A DNA stretch of 64,000 nt from Natronosalvus hydrolyticus (GTDB lineage Archaea > Halobacteriota > Halobacteria > Halobacteriales > Natrialbaceae), in the NCBI GenBank assembly GCA_025517525.1, contig JAOPJZ010000001.1:186001-250000 (forward strand), written 5' to 3'. Positions 52,662 to 62,520 of this stretch are shown one piece after another; the first letter of the stretch is position 1; the number at the start of each line of letters is the position of its first letter. Position numbers and translations under genes: made by a program. The notes beneath the pieces were generated by a model. The model saw nothing but the letters and a program-made list of their open reading frames with translations, was not told the DNA's origin and did not search any database.

Positions 52662-53930
52662 ATGGGCGAGTCCAACTGGCAGATCGATCGACGTACCGTA
52701 CTGGAAGGGATCGGTATCGGCGCTGTCGGCCTTGCGGGGGCGACGAACGTACAGGCCGCTTCGACCGTGCAAGACGGTGAAGTTACCATCACCGCCGTCT
52801 GGACCGACGACGAAGAGGAGGACTTCCTCGCCGTGGTAGACTACGCGGAGGAGGAGACGGGCCTCGACATCTCGTATGCGCCACGGGACACCGAGGCGCT
52901 CCTGACGACAACCCTTATGGACTACGAGGTAGAGACCGCGACCGCGGATATCGTCGTGATACCGATGGAGGGTCGGGTTCGGAGAGACGCGGAGGCAGGC
53001 CACCTCGAGCCGGTCGGTGACCTCTGGGACGAAGAGGACTATACGACCGACCACGCGACGGTGACGGTGAACGACGAGGTGTACGCCGCGCCGTTCGGCG
53101 GTGATCTCAAACCGGGGTTCTGGTACCGTGAGTCGTTCTTCGACGAACACGACCTCGAGGAACCCGAAGACTACGACCAGTTCCTCGATTTGCTCGCAGA
53201 GATCGACGGCATCGAGGGGGTCGAAGCGCCGCTGGCTTCAGGGAACGGTGATGGCTGGCCGCTCAGCGATATCACGGAGGCGTTCATCCTTCGACAGGAG
53301 GATGGCCACGAGTTGCAGGTCGACCTCATCGAAGGCGAGGCCGAGTTCACCGACGACCGAGTTGCGACGGCGTTCGAAGAACTCCAGGAACTCCATCAGG
53401 AGGGCTACTTCAGCGAGGTGCGTGACTTCGGCATCCAGTACGAGTTCTTCTGGGCGAACGAAACGCCGCTGTACTTCATGGGGTCGTGGACGCCGGCGTT
53501 CGGCGCAATCGAAGATCCCGAGGATCTGAACTACTTCATGCTCCCCGGCGCGGAGGCGATGGTGACGAGTATCAACTGGTTCACTATCCCTGCGTACGTC
53601 GACGACGTCGATGCGGCGAAAGACGCCGCCGAGGCGATCATTTCGGCGGAGGGCCAGGAGATCTGGACCGAGCGCGGTGGCTTCGTCCCCACTGCTGTCG
53701 ATGTCCCAGAGGAAGCCTACGAACTCGATGTCATGCGCGATCTCACCCAGGAGGCCGACGAAGTCGAACTCGTTCCCGATCTGGACGACGCGCTCGGCGA
53801 CCCGTTCCAGGCGGAGTTCTGGTCGCAACTGCTCGGCTTCTGGGCGGAACCGGATCAGGAGATCCAGCCGATCCTCGAGACGCTCGACGACGCGTTACAG
53901 GAGAGCGCCGGGGCAGACGACGAGGTATAG
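52662..53930 (+). CDS. Extracellular carbohydrate-type ABC solute-binding protein
   Basis: 422 aa. N-terminal twin-arginine signal (DRRTVLEG, then GIGAVGLAGA and a QAA cleavage-like site). The mature part is a family 1-type sugar-binding fold (VTITAVW, APFGGDLKPGFWYRE, MGSWTPAF). No lipobox Cys is visible, so it is either secreted free or held otherwise. Substrate likely a sugar or glycerol-phosphate-type compound; not resolvable. Followed 2 nt later by a small membrane protein, and facing the permease-ATPase genes on the other strand. Confidence 0.88.
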   Translation: MGESNWQIDRRTVLEGIGIGAVGLAGATNVQAASTVQDGEVTITAVWTDDEEEDFLAVVDYAEEETGLDISYAPRDTEALLTTTLMDYEVETATADIVVIPMEGRVRRDAEAGHLEPVGDLWDEEDYTTDHATVTVNDEVYAAPFGGDLKPGFWYRESFFDEHDLEEPEDYDQFLDLLAEIDGIEGVEAPLASGNGDGWPLSDITEAFILRQEDGHELQVDLIEGEAEFTDDRVATAFEELQELHQEGYFSEVRDFGIQYEFFWANETPLYFMGSWTPAFGAIEDPEDLNYFMLPGAEAMVTSINWFTIPAYVDDVDAAKDAAEAIISAEGQEIWTERGGFVPTAVDVPEEAYELDVMRDLTQEADEVELVPDLDDALGDPFQAEFWSQLLGFWAEPDQEIQPILETLDDALQESAGADDEV

Positions 53931-53931
53931 C

Positions 53932-54234
53932 GTGGTCGACGGCGGTGACAGCGTGACTGGCGGGCGCGGCATCCTCGAGACGGTCGTCATCGCCGGCCAG
54001 GAACTCCGGCGAAGCAGCGTGAACGCCGTTGCCGTCGACGTGTTGTACCTCTTCACTACGGCGTTTTTCGCCACACTGGCGATACGGGGCTTCTGGCCGG
54101 CACTGATCGCCGTATTCCCCCTCGTCGTGTTGCTTTCGTTTGCCTGGATGTCCTCCCGGCTCTTTTTGTTCACGAACATCGTCGTCATCGCCGTGTCGAT
54201 TGCGGTGACGCGAGCGGGAATGATGCCGCTGTGA
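53932..54234 (+). CDS. Small membrane protein coupled to the ABC binding protein
   Basis: 100 aa from GTG 53932, two nucleotides after the binding-protein stop (GTG 53962 is an alternative). Three hydrophobic segments (VDVLYLFTTAFFATLAI, ALIAVFPLVVLLSFAW, FLFTNIVVIAVSIAV). Not a permease by size. I do not recognise it; it may anchor the lipobox-less binding protein or be a regulator. Converges on the permease gene 127 nt away. Confidence 0.6.
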   Translation: MVDGGDSVTGGRGILETVVIAGQELRRSSVNAVAVDVLYLFTTAFFATLAIRGFWPALIAVFPLVVLLSFAWMSSRLFLFTNIVVIAVSIAVTRAGMMPL

Positions 54235-54361
54235 TCGTCTCTCGTCGACCTGGACCAGCGGCGGACAACTGATAGTCTTTCAGAAGATATCCCATCCGAA
54301 TTACAGCGGGAGACGTCCGGTCGAACCCCATCGGGAGACACTCATCCAAACCCCAGCGATT

Positions 54362-55336
54362 TTAATCAGCAACCGCCGCGACCATCCCCCGTTTGTAGTA
54401 TCGCTCGAGGAACAAGAACAGGAGTACTGGGACGGCCATCGTCATGATTGAGCCGGCGGCGATAAGCCCCCACTCTACCTGGACCCGCCCTCGCATTAAC
54501 GGAAGCACCTGGGGTGCGAGGTAGAGTTCGGGCGAGCGCATGAACACCAGCGGGAAGAAAAAGGCGTTCCACACCCACGTGAACTGGATAACGGCAACCG
54601 ACACGAGTGCCGGCGTCGAGAGCGGCAGGATAATCGTCCGGAAGATCTGGTATCGCGAGGCACCGTCGATACGTGCGGCTTCCTCGAGTTCCTCCGGAAT
54701 GCCGAGTAGATAGTTTCGCAGGAACAATACGACCCACCCAAGCCCCCATCCGATGTGGATCAGTATCAGCCCCATGTACGTGTCGAACAACCCGAATTCT
54801 CGGAGGGCGTTGAAGTTCCCCATCGCGATGAGTTCAGGCGGCGCGGCCATGACTAGCAGTATCAGGAAAAACAGCGTCGTCTTCAGCGGGAACTCGAACC
54901 TGGCGAATGGGTACGCCGCCATCACGCCGAGGAGCATCACGACGAGTACAGCGGGGATGGTGACGATGAACGTGTTGAGCAGGGCCTGTCCCATCGGTGC
55001 AGTGCTGTAATTCCACGCCCGATAGTAGTTTTCGAACGTGACCGTCATTCCCTCGAGATGCCACCAACCGCCGATAATCTCCGAGAGCGGGCGGATCGAC
55101 GCCATGAACAGGCCGATGAACGGAACGATCCAGAGGACGGCGATGGTGATGGCGACGACGTACTTGAGGGCCCGTCGTTTCGCGGGTATAGACTCGATAA
55201 TCCTCGTTCGCCAGCTCAGTTCCGCTGTGGGAGCGATGTCCGGAACGTCGTCGACCGACAGGTATTGATCGTGATCGGTGGCCCGGCCGGAGCCGGCGTC
55301 GATGCCAGTCGGTTCAAGAGGGTCGTCTTCAGCCAT
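54362..55336 (-). CDS. Carbohydrate ABC transporter permease (MalG type)
   Basis: 324 aa, six hydrophobic segments. The EAA loop that docks on the ATPase is EEAARIDGASRYQIF. An acidic cytosolic N-terminus (about 1-50) is haloarchaeal. It starts 6 nt after the MalF-type permease stop. Forms the membrane pore with that permease. Confidence 0.93.
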   Translation of the reverse strand: MAEDDPLEPTGIDAGSGRATDHDQYLSVDDVPDIAPTAELSWRTRIIESIPAKRRALKYVVAITIAVLWIVPFIGLFMASIRPLSEIIGGWWHLEGMTVTFENYYRAWNYSTAPMGQALLNTFIVTIPAVLVVMLLGVMAAYPFARFEFPLKTTLFFLILLVMAAPPELIAMGNFNALREFGLFDTYMGLILIHIGWGLGWVVLFLRNYLLGIPEELEEAARIDGASRYQIFRTIILPLSTPALVSVAVIQFTWVWNAFFFPLVFMRSPELYLAPQVLPLMRGRVQVEWGLIAAGSIMTMAVPVLLFLFLERYYKRGMVAAVAD

Positions 55337-55342
55337 GTGTAA

Positions 55343-56302
55343 TCAGTTCATGCGAGCGATGTACAGCGCGAGGGGGGCGACGATAAACAGCTGAACCAAC
55401 GCTACCACCATCGCCATCCCGTAGTCTATCGGTGGGCGGAACGCCGCCCGGTATACTTCGATACCCAACACTGAGTACGCGTGGTTCGGTCCACCTGCAG
55501 CGCCACCGGCAGCGTACACGATGTCGAACATTCGCATCACCCAGATGATGCCCATAATGACAACCACGGCCGTCACGGGCCTGACCAACGGCCAGATGAT
55601 GTCACGGAACCGTCGCCAGGCACCGGCTCCGTCGACCTTGGCGGATTCGAGCAGGGATGGATCGATGGCCGACAGCGCAGAGCTGTAGAGCAACATACTG
55701 AATCCGGTGTGGACCCAGATTCCGCCCGCAATGAGGGCGTAAATCGCGACCTGGGGCGATTGCGTCCAGTTTCGAACCCACTGTTCTTGGCCGAGTACGC
55801 GGAGAACTTCGTTGAACAACCCCGCCCGCGGATCGTAAATGAACATGAGAACCAGCCCGATGACGATGGGCGGGACGGTAAATCCCACGAAGATCATGGA
55901 TCGGAGGAACCGTCGTCCTTTCAAATCGGCGAACAGCAACGCCAATCCGAGGCCGAGGAACGTACTCGCGGGTACGTGAATAACGACCCAGAGGAGGTTG
56001 TGGGTCAGTGCCCCCATGGGATAGCGCAACTCCTGCATGTTCGGCCAGTGGATAATGAGCTGATCGGTAAGCGAACGGATCCAGTTATCGAGGCCGACGA
56101 AACTCTCCAGAGTGAACGTATCCCACGAGAAGAAGCTCCCGAACACCGAGTAGACGATTGGGGCAACCGAGAAAATACCGAAGAGAGTCAGGCCGGGAAC
56201 CAGAAACACCGCCAGAGCGACCGCCTTTTCCCGGTCGATATCTAGCAGGCCTCCCTCGTCTCGATCGACGGTAATTCCGTCGATATGATCTTGTAAGCTC
56301 AT
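55343..56302 (-). CDS. Carbohydrate ABC transporter permease (MalF type)
   Basis: 319 aa with six main hydrophobic segments. The EAA-like loop is LESAKVDGAGAWRRFRDII. N-terminal acidic lead (RDEGGLLDIDREK). The frame extends upstream, but the ATG at 56302 follows the ATPase stop by 28 nt and gives a normal N-terminus. Partner of the MalG-type permease in the same operon. Confidence 0.93.
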   Translation of the reverse strand: MSLQDHIDGITVDRDEGGLLDIDREKAVALAVFLVPGLTLFGIFSVAPIVYSVFGSFFSWDTFTLESFVGLDNWIRSLTDQLIIHWPNMQELRYPMGALTHNLLWVVIHVPASTFLGLGLALLFADLKGRRFLRSMIFVGFTVPPIVIGLVLMFIYDPRAGLFNEVLRVLGQEQWVRNWTQSPQVAIYALIAGGIWVHTGFSMLLYSSALSAIDPSLLESAKVDGAGAWRRFRDIIWPLVRPVTAVVVIMGIIWVMRMFDIVYAAGGAAGGPNHAYSVLGIEVYRAAFRPPIDYGMAMVVALVQLFIVAPLALYIARMN

Positions 56303-56330
56303 GTGCGTTGGCGTCTCGAGGCGGTGTCGA

Positions 56331-57461
56331 TCATGCGACGAGGTCACCGTTCGTGTCGTACACGTAGGCGTCGTTTGTATCGAACGTGAGGTATACTCGG
56401 TCACCGCGAGAGACGGTTCGATCGGATACCTTCGCGTTAACAATTTGGTCGTTTACCGATACGTTGACCAGGATGTACTCACCCATCGGTTCGACCGTAT
56501 CGACTCTCCCTTCGATGACGTTGCCCGACGGTGGTGGCGTCGAAGCGAGAGTCAGATTCTCCGGTCGAATGCCGAGTGAGACGGTACCCTGGGTATCTGA
56601 TGCCAGCAAGGCGGTCGATTGGACGTCGTCTCGTTCACTGGTCTCCACAACGGCCTCTTTGGCCTCGAGCACGCCACTCAGGTCGACGGTCCCGGCCTCA
56701 CCGAGGTCGATCGACCCGTTCCGGCGAGTCCCCTGAAACAGGTTCATCGGCGGCGATCCGATAAACTGGGCAACCCACGCCGTCCTGGGTCGATCGTAGA
56801 GTTCCTGGGGCGGGGCAACCTGTTGCACCGTCCCCTGATTCATGACGGCGACCCTGTCGGACATGCTCATTGCCTCCTCCTGATTGTGGGTCACGTACAC
56901 CGTCGTGATCTCCAGCTCGTTCTGGAGTCGTTTCAACTCGCTTCGCATCTCCTGGCGGAGTTTGGCGTCGAGATTCGACAGCGGTTCGTCGAGGAGGAAG
57001 ACTGTTGGCTCCCTGACGATAGCGCGCGCGAGCGCCACTCGTTGACGTTGCCCACCGCTCAGCGCTCCCGGTTTTTTCTCGACCTGATCTTCGATGTGAA
57101 GCAGCGAGGTGACGTCTTCGACCTTTTCGTCACGTTCGTCGGGGGAAAAACCCCGTACTTTCAACGGATATCCGATGTTCTCTGCGACCGTCATGTGCGG
57201 GTACAGCGCGTAGTTTTGGAACACCATCGCGATGTTGCGGGCGCTCGGTGACCGGCCGTCAACGCGGTCGTCGTCGAAATAGATGGCCCCCTCCGACGGT
57301 TGCTCGAGGCCGGCGATTAAGCGTAGTGCCGTCGTCTTTCCACACCCTGACGGTCCGAGAATTACGAGAAATTCGCCATCCGTCACCTGGAGGTTCACCT
57401 GGTAGTTCGCCACCGTCTCCCCGAAGTACTTGCTAACGTTTTCGAGCGTAATGGCGACCAT
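56331..57461 (-). CDS. ABC transporter ATPase (MsmX/UgpC/MalK type)
   Basis: 376 aa. Walker A GPSGCGKTT, signature LSGGQRQR, Walker B FLLDEP and H-loop VTHNQEEA. The C-terminal regulatory beta domain (about 240-376, GIRPENL) is the sugar-importer type that can be shared or regulated. First gene of a three-gene minus-strand operon; the binding protein is transcribed separately from the far end. AATATTGATAAAC about 26 nt upstream of the ATG is a good promoter. Confidence 0.95.
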   Translation of the reverse strand: MVAITLENVSKYFGETVANYQVNLQVTDGEFLVILGPSGCGKTTALRLIAGLEQPSEGAIYFDDDRVDGRSPSARNIAMVFQNYALYPHMTVAENIGYPLKVRGFSPDERDEKVEDVTSLLHIEDQVEKKPGALSGGQRQRVALARAIVREPTVFLLDEPLSNLDAKLRQEMRSELKRLQNELEITTVYVTHNQEEAMSMSDRVAVMNQGTVQQVAPPQELYDRPRTAWVAQFIGSPPMNLFQGTRRNGSIDLGEAGTVDLSGVLEAKEAVVETSERDDVQSTALLASDTQGTVSLGIRPENLTLASTPPPSGNVIEGRVDTVEPMGEYILVNVSVNDQIVNAKVSDRTVSRGDRVYLTFDTNDAYVYDTNGDLVA

Positions 57462-57862
57462 TCACCATATCCGATGACGTTTATCAATATTAACCCCCAC
57501 ATCACTGGATATTTTATTGAATAGTAAACATTCTTTGACGGTTCGTTGTCGGAGATAAAACGGTGGTCTCTCGAGCGAAACTGGCCCGATCCATTTCACT
57601 GAATCTGGAACTCCACACTGTGCGGGGACTGGCGGACTCTCGTTTCCGCTATCCGGCGTACTCGATTTCCAGCAGTGCAGACGAACTCCCTGATCGACCC
57701 TCTCCCGTCTGCAATGGAGTGAGTGCACTGAGCGTATTGGATTCCGACATCGAGACAGTGATGGCTCGATCGGCAATCACATCCGTCAGTGTTGCTTTCG
57801 GCCACCTCGAGCCGTGTTGGGGATCCATCAAAACCACGCCGGAGAGTGGTTTCGCGACCGGG
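57462..57862. other. Intergenic region between ABC ATPase and metG
   Basis: 401 bases. The left 100 nt are AT-rich and hold the ATPase promoter (about 57480-57494). A 62-codon minus-strand frame (57649-57837) exists but has no family signature and no promoter; I leave it uncalled. Confidence 0.4.
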
Positions 57863-59971
57863 TTATCGGACTTTCTCGCCCAGCTCAGCGTCGTCGTGTG
57901 TCGTCAACAGGTCGGCTTCTTCGCCGGCGGCGAGCACCATACCGTTGGACTCGACGCCGAACAGTTCTGCAGGTTCCATGTTTGCGAGCAGGATACATTT
58001 CGTTCCCGGCAGGCTCTCGAGGTCGTGGAGGCGCTTGATGCCGGCGACGACCTGTCGGGTTTCGAAGCCGATATCGACCTCGAGGCGGGCCAGGTCGTCG
58101 GCCCCCTCGATGCCTTCGGCTACTTCGATCTGGCCGACCCGGATGTCCAGTTCCTGGAACTCCTCGAAGCCGATGCGGTCCTCGAGCAGGGGTTCGAGGT
58201 CACTCGTCTCGGTTTCGGTCGATTCGTCCTCGGTCGTGTCATCAGTGGTTTCTGTCATGGATTCGCTGTCGCTTTCGGTTTCCGCACGGTCGGCTGCCGC
58301 CTCGATTTTCGCCTCGAGTTTGGCCTCCAGGTCCTCGACGCGGTCGTCTTCGATCTTCTCGAACAGTTCGCCAGGCTCTTCGAACGTCCGGGGTGGTGCC
58401 TCGAGGGCGGTCTCGAGGATGGTGTCTGCGACTTCGCCGTCCTCACCGAGCTGGTCCCAGAGCGCCTGTGCTTTGCCCGGTGCGACCGGCTGGAGCAAGA
58501 CGCCGACGGCTTTGGCGATCTGTACACAGTCCCGGATGACCTGTGCGGCGCGCTCCGGGTCGTCGTCGGTGAGTTTCCAGGGCTCGTTACGCTGGATGTA
58601 CTCGTTGCCGAACTGGGCGAGTCGGGTCGCGCTCAGGCCGACGTCCCTGACCGAGTAGTCGTTGACAGCTGTTCGCGTCTCCTCGAGGGCGTCCTCGATT
58701 CGCGCTCGGACTTCGTCCGAAACCTCGGCTTCGGGCGTGCCCTCGTAGTTGCGGTAGGCAAACAGCAGCGATCGGTACCAGAAGTTGCCGATCGTGCCGA
58801 CGAGTTCGCCGTTGACCTTCTCCTGGAAGGCCGTCCAGGTGAAGTCGACGTCCTGTTGGAGTCCGCCAGTCGTCGTGAGATAGTACCGAAGGAGGTCGGG
58901 ATGAAACCCTTCCTCGAGGTACTCCCTGGCCCAGATGGCACGGTTTCGACTGGTCGAGAGACCCTTGCCGTCGATGGTGATGAAGCCGGTCGCGGCGATA
59001 CCCCGCGGGGTGTTGTAGCCTGCTCCCTCGAGCATCGCCGGCCAGAAGATGGTGTGGTGCTGGATGATGTCCCGGCCGATCACGTGGACGATCTCACCGC
59101 CGTCTCGCCAGACCTCCTCCCAGTCGTACTCCTCGCTCCCGACGCGTTCGCTGTACTGTTTCGTCGAGGCGATGTACTCGATAGGCGCGTCGACCCAGAC
59201 GTAGAGGACGATGTCCTCGTCCTCGGCACCGGGGTAGTCGATTCCCCAGTCCATGTCGCGAGTGAGACACCAGTCCTGTAGTCCCTCTTCGATCCACTGG
59301 CGGGGCTGATTTCGTGCGTTCGAGGTTCCCTCGAGGCCGTCGAGAAAGTCGGTGAGGTAGTCCGAGAACTCCGAGACGCGGAAAAACTTGTGGGTGCGTT
59401 CGCGGTACTCGGCCGGGTTGCCCGTCCGAACGCTGGTCGGGTTCTCGATCTCACCGGGCTCGAGGTGGCGCTGACAGCCTTCGTCACACTCGTCGCCGCG
59501 CGCTTTCTCCCCGCAGTATGGACAGGTGCCGACAACGTAACGGTCGGGAAGGTGGTCGTCTGCCTGCGGGTCGTAGGCGACGAGTACCTCGTCTTCGTAG
59601 ACGTAGCCCCCATCCTCGAGGGCGCGAACGATGGACTGGGTGAGTTCGACGTTGGTCTCCTCGTGAGTGTGTCCGTAGTTATCGAAGTCGACGCTAAACT
59701 TTGGGAACGTTTCGGTGTACTGCTCGTGCCAGCGCAGCGCGAATTCTTCGGGGTCGACTCCTTCTTTATCCGCGTTGACGGCGACGGGCGTTCCGTGCAT
59801 GTCCGACCCACAGACGTAGACTGACTGCTGACCCAGTGTCCGGAGTGCTCGATTGAACGTGTCTGCACCGATGTACCCGCGGAGGTGTCCGATGTGGAGG
59901 TCACCGTTCGCGTACGGCAACCCACAGGTCACCACCGCCGGGCGGTCCGTCGGAAAGTTCTCGTGGCTCAT
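57863..59971 (-). CDS. metG: Methionyl-tRNA synthetase
   Basis: 702 aa. HIGH is intact (DLHIGHLRG, near 22). The KMSKS counterpart is KGLSTSR (near 342). The zinc knuckle has CPYC with CDEGC (about 146-163). The C-terminal ~110 residues are a fused tRNA-binding OB domain (ELDIRVGQIEVAEG, NMEPAELFGVESNGM), as in many archaea. An acidic low-complexity linker (SESMTETTDDTTEDES) joins them. TTTTAC 25-31 nt upstream supports the ATG at 59971. Confidence 0.97.
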   Translation of the reverse strand: MSHENFPTDRPAVVTCGLPYANGDLHIGHLRGYIGADTFNRALRTLGQQSVYVCGSDMHGTPVAVNADKEGVDPEEFALRWHEQYTETFPKFSVDFDNYGHTHEETNVELTQSIVRALEDGGYVYEDEVLVAYDPQADDHLPDRYVVGTCPYCGEKARGDECDEGCQRHLEPGEIENPTSVRTGNPAEYRERTHKFFRVSEFSDYLTDFLDGLEGTSNARNQPRQWIEEGLQDWCLTRDMDWGIDYPGAEDEDIVLYVWVDAPIEYIASTKQYSERVGSEEYDWEEVWRDGGEIVHVIGRDIIQHHTIFWPAMLEGAGYNTPRGIAATGFITIDGKGLSTSRNRAIWAREYLEEGFHPDLLRYYLTTTGGLQQDVDFTWTAFQEKVNGELVGTIGNFWYRSLLFAYRNYEGTPEAEVSDEVRARIEDALEETRTAVNDYSVRDVGLSATRLAQFGNEYIQRNEPWKLTDDDPERAAQVIRDCVQIAKAVGVLLQPVAPGKAQALWDQLGEDGEVADTILETALEAPPRTFEEPGELFEKIEDDRVEDLEAKLEAKIEAAADRAETESDSESMTETTDDTTEDESTETETSDLEPLLEDRIGFEEFQELDIRVGQIEVAEGIEGADDLARLEVDIGFETRQVVAGIKRLHDLESLPGTKCILLANMEPAELFGVESNGMVLAAGEEADLLTTHDDAELGEKVR

Positions 59972-60475
59972 ATGTGTACTCTCTCGATGGCAGGCGTAAA
60001 ACCCGCCGGTTTCGGTCGCTACTCACTCGACAATACTCGCCGTATATCACGGCACAGAATACAGCTCGGTTTCGCCGTCGTTCGGCCCGACCGCATGACC
60101 GGTCTCGAGAACGACGGTCCACCCGGTATTCGACAGGGTTACGGGCGCATCGGACGGTCGCCTTTGCCACCAGCTGTCGGCATCTCGAGTGGGGATTGTC
60201 GATTGGAAGACTTAGGGGTTTCCCAACGATGTACGTCGTTCCCACGATGGTGGCTCGAGCTATAGTAGCCAGTGAACGTCAGTGCACACCCTATCGCAAG
60301 ACTGCATCGCGATGGGTGTGTAAACTGTTTCACTGGCTCCTATAGTCGGTATCTCGTGTCAATGTTACTCTCCTAATCCCACTTTCTATCGAAATGTCGG
60401 GGAAGAGGAGATACAGCCGACAGGATGGCGTATGTGATAAGAAAGAGTTGTATTGGTTTCTGATGAAGCGAACTC
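59972..60475. other. Intergenic region with palindromic copy D
   Basis: 504 bases. The left end has the metG promoter (TTTTAC near 59997). Palindromic copy D lies at 60260-60346. No frame shows coding character and no tRNA fold was found. Confidence 0.5.
60260..60346. repeat. Dispersed palindromic element, copy D (best preserved)
   Basis: CTATAGTAGCCAGTGAA at 60260-60276 is matched at 16 of 17 positions by the reverse complement of TTCACTGGCTCCTATAG at the right end. The inner arms (CACACCCTATCG and CGATGGGTGTG) pair as well. Ends beginning CTATAG resemble terminal inverted repeats of a miniature element. Used as reference for copies A, B and C. Confidence 0.8.
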
Positions 60476-61846
60476 ATGAACAATAGCGTCGATACGGTCT
60501 CGAGAGACGCGTGGGCGACGCGGGCTGGATTCATCCTCGCTGCTGTCGGGAGCGCTGTCGGGTTGGGAAACATCTGGCGGTTTCCGTTTCAGGTGGGTCA
60601 GGAAGGCGGCGCTGCCTTCCTGTTGATCTACCTGCTTTTCGTCGCCGCAATCGGCTTCCCGGCGATGCTCGTCGAGTTCGTTATCGGTCGGTATACGAAC
60701 CGCAATCCCGTGGGTGCGCTCGCACAACTGGGTCGGGGTCTCTGGGGATACGTCGGCTGGGTTTTCATCGCGACCGGATTTATCATCCTCTCGTATTACA
60801 GCGTCGTCGCTGGCTGGACGATTCGCTACACCATCATCGGGCTCCAGGACGGCTATCTGGCGGATGGCGCGGCAGCTGAATCACAGTTTCTCGACGTTGC
60901 CAGTGGTCTGGACGCGATTTTCTTCCACGCCGTTTTCATGGCGGTAGTCATCGCTATCGTCGCACTCGGAATCAAACGCGGTATCGAACTTGCGGTCAAA
61001 CTCCTCGTTCCGGCGATTATCGTAATCTCCCTCGGGATGGCCCTGTACGCGTTCACGCTCGCGGGTGCGAGTGATGCCTACAGTTACTATCTGTCACCCG
61101 ATTTCGGCGTCATCGCCAGCAACTGGACGAGCATTCTGCCCGCGGCCGCTGGACAGGCGTTTTTCACGCTCTCACTGGGCATGGGTGCGATGATCACCTA
61201 CGCCTCCTATCTCGAGGAGGACCGAAACCTCGCCGAGGACGGGGCGATCATCGTTGGTTTCGACACCGCAATCGCGTTCGTTACCGGATTGATCGTCTTC
61301 CCAATCTTGTTTACTGCCGGCGTCGATCCTGCTGACCCCGGTCCGGGGGCGATTTTCGTCAGTCTTGCAGCTGCATTCGGTGACCTGACGCTCGGCTGGT
61401 TGATCGGAGCCGTGTTCTTCGCCACCGTCGCTATCGCCGCGCTCTCGAGTGCCATCTCGCTGCTCGAGGTCGTCGTCTCCTATCTGATCGACGAACACGA
61501 CATCGACCGCGTGACCGCGACGCTGGCTATCGGCGGCGGCCTGTTCGTCCTCGGGCTTCCATCGGCGTGGGACCTCGTCTTGCTCGATCTGTTCGACGGT
61601 TTCGCCGACCAGATTCTATTAGTGCTCGGTGGCCTCTTGCTCGCGCTTTTCGTCGGCTGGAAGATTCCCGACCTGGCCGTCGGCGAACTCAAAAAAGGGA
61701 TCGGTCCGATCGATTCGTGGGGGACGCTCTGGGTCTGGCTCATCAGAGTTCCCGTCGTCATCGTCCTCGTCATCTCTCTGGCGCTCGGTATCCTCGGCTA
61801 CGTCGAGTTCCTGCAGGACGATTTCATCCCGTGGCTCGAAGGTTGA
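60476..61846 (+). CDS. Sodium-dependent (SNF/NSS-family) transporter
   Basis: 456 aa with about 11-12 hydrophobic helices. The N-terminal signature GSAVGLGNIWRFPF and unwound TM1 sodium/substrate site are present; YYSVVAGW in TM3 also fits. Imports an amino acid or related solute with Na+. Short C-terminus. Starts 129 nt after palindromic copy D. No regulator is adjacent. Confidence 0.92.
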   Translation: MNNSVDTVSRDAWATRAGFILAAVGSAVGLGNIWRFPFQVGQEGGAAFLLIYLLFVAAIGFPAMLVEFVIGRYTNRNPVGALAQLGRGLWGYVGWVFIATGFIILSYYSVVAGWTIRYTIIGLQDGYLADGAAAESQFLDVASGLDAIFFHAVFMAVVIAIVALGIKRGIELAVKLLVPAIIVISLGMALYAFTLAGASDAYSYYLSPDFGVIASNWTSILPAAAGQAFFTLSLGMGAMITYASYLEEDRNLAEDGAIIVGFDTAIAFVTGLIVFPILFTAGVDPADPGPGAIFVSLAAAFGDLTLGWLIGAVFFATVAIAALSSAISLLEVVVSYLIDEHDIDRVTATLAIGGGLFVLGLPSAWDLVLLDLFDGFADQILLVLGGLLLALFVGWKIPDLAVGELKKGIGPIDSWGTLWVWLIRVPVVIVLVISLALGILGYVEFLQDDFIPWLEG

Positions 61847-62039
61847 GAGGGGACGAGTTGGGCGGTCTCAGTCGAACCAGTCCTCGGACCCTTCGACACC
61901 AATCGTAGTCGGCTCAGGGAACTCGATCAGTGCTCTCTCGAGTCACTGCGTACCTTCTCATGCGGTTTGCTGTCGTCTCGTCCCGGTGATTGCCTATACC
62001 GGGTCGGCAATCATCGGTACAAAGGTACAGCAGACCGTA

Positions 62040-62372
62040 TCAATCGTCGGTCCCTTCGCTGTCGGCAAACCATATCGCTGGCAGCAACTCCCGCCGACTG
62101 GCAAAGAGAAGCGCCAGTCCGACAATCAAAGAGCTAATAAATAGTACGGTACTCACCGACCCGGCCGGAATCGCTAGCGCAACCGCCGCCCCAACCCAGG
62201 CCAACCAGGCGAGAGCCTCCCAGGGTTTGCCGTCGTACAGTCGCCACACGGCGAGTGACAGCAGAAACCCACCAAACCCGGCTCCGAGCGCTGGCGTTTC
62301 GACCACAAACGAGAGGCCGATGAGCCCGAGAAAACCAACCAGTGCCGTCAGATCGAACCGGTCGAAACCCAT
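62040..62372 (-). CDS. Small multi-span membrane protein
   Basis: 110 aa with about four hydrophobic segments (ALVGFLGLIGLSFVV, LGAGFGGFLLSLAVW, ALAWLAWVGAAVALAI, VLFISSLIVGLALLF). An acidic tail ends in DSEGTDD. Composition is haloarchaeal. I do not recognise a family. It converges on the SNF transporter gene (193-nt gap). Confidence 0.65.
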   Translation of the reverse strand: MGFDRFDLTALVGFLGLIGLSFVVETPALGAGFGGFLLSLAVWRLYDGKPWEALAWLAWVGAAVALAIPAGSVSTVLFISSLIVGLALLFASRRELLPAIWFADSEGTDD

Positions 62373-62520
62373 ACTCGAGTTTCACACGGGGGGCCAAAAC
62401 GTGTATCGATTGCCGTGCTCGAAATCCTCGAGATCGCTCGTACCCTCCCGAACGTCGACTGGTAGGGTGAATCGAAAGACAACGAGTGCGGGACTCTACC
62501 AGTTCAGGTTTGGGACGTCG

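Noticed and set aside
57649..57837. 62-codon minus-strand frame between the ABC ATPase and metG
   Set aside because: No recognisable domain or promoter; left as intergenic.
57563..59281. 572-codon plus-strand frame over metG
   Set aside because: Antisense to MetRS; repetitive, low-signature translation.
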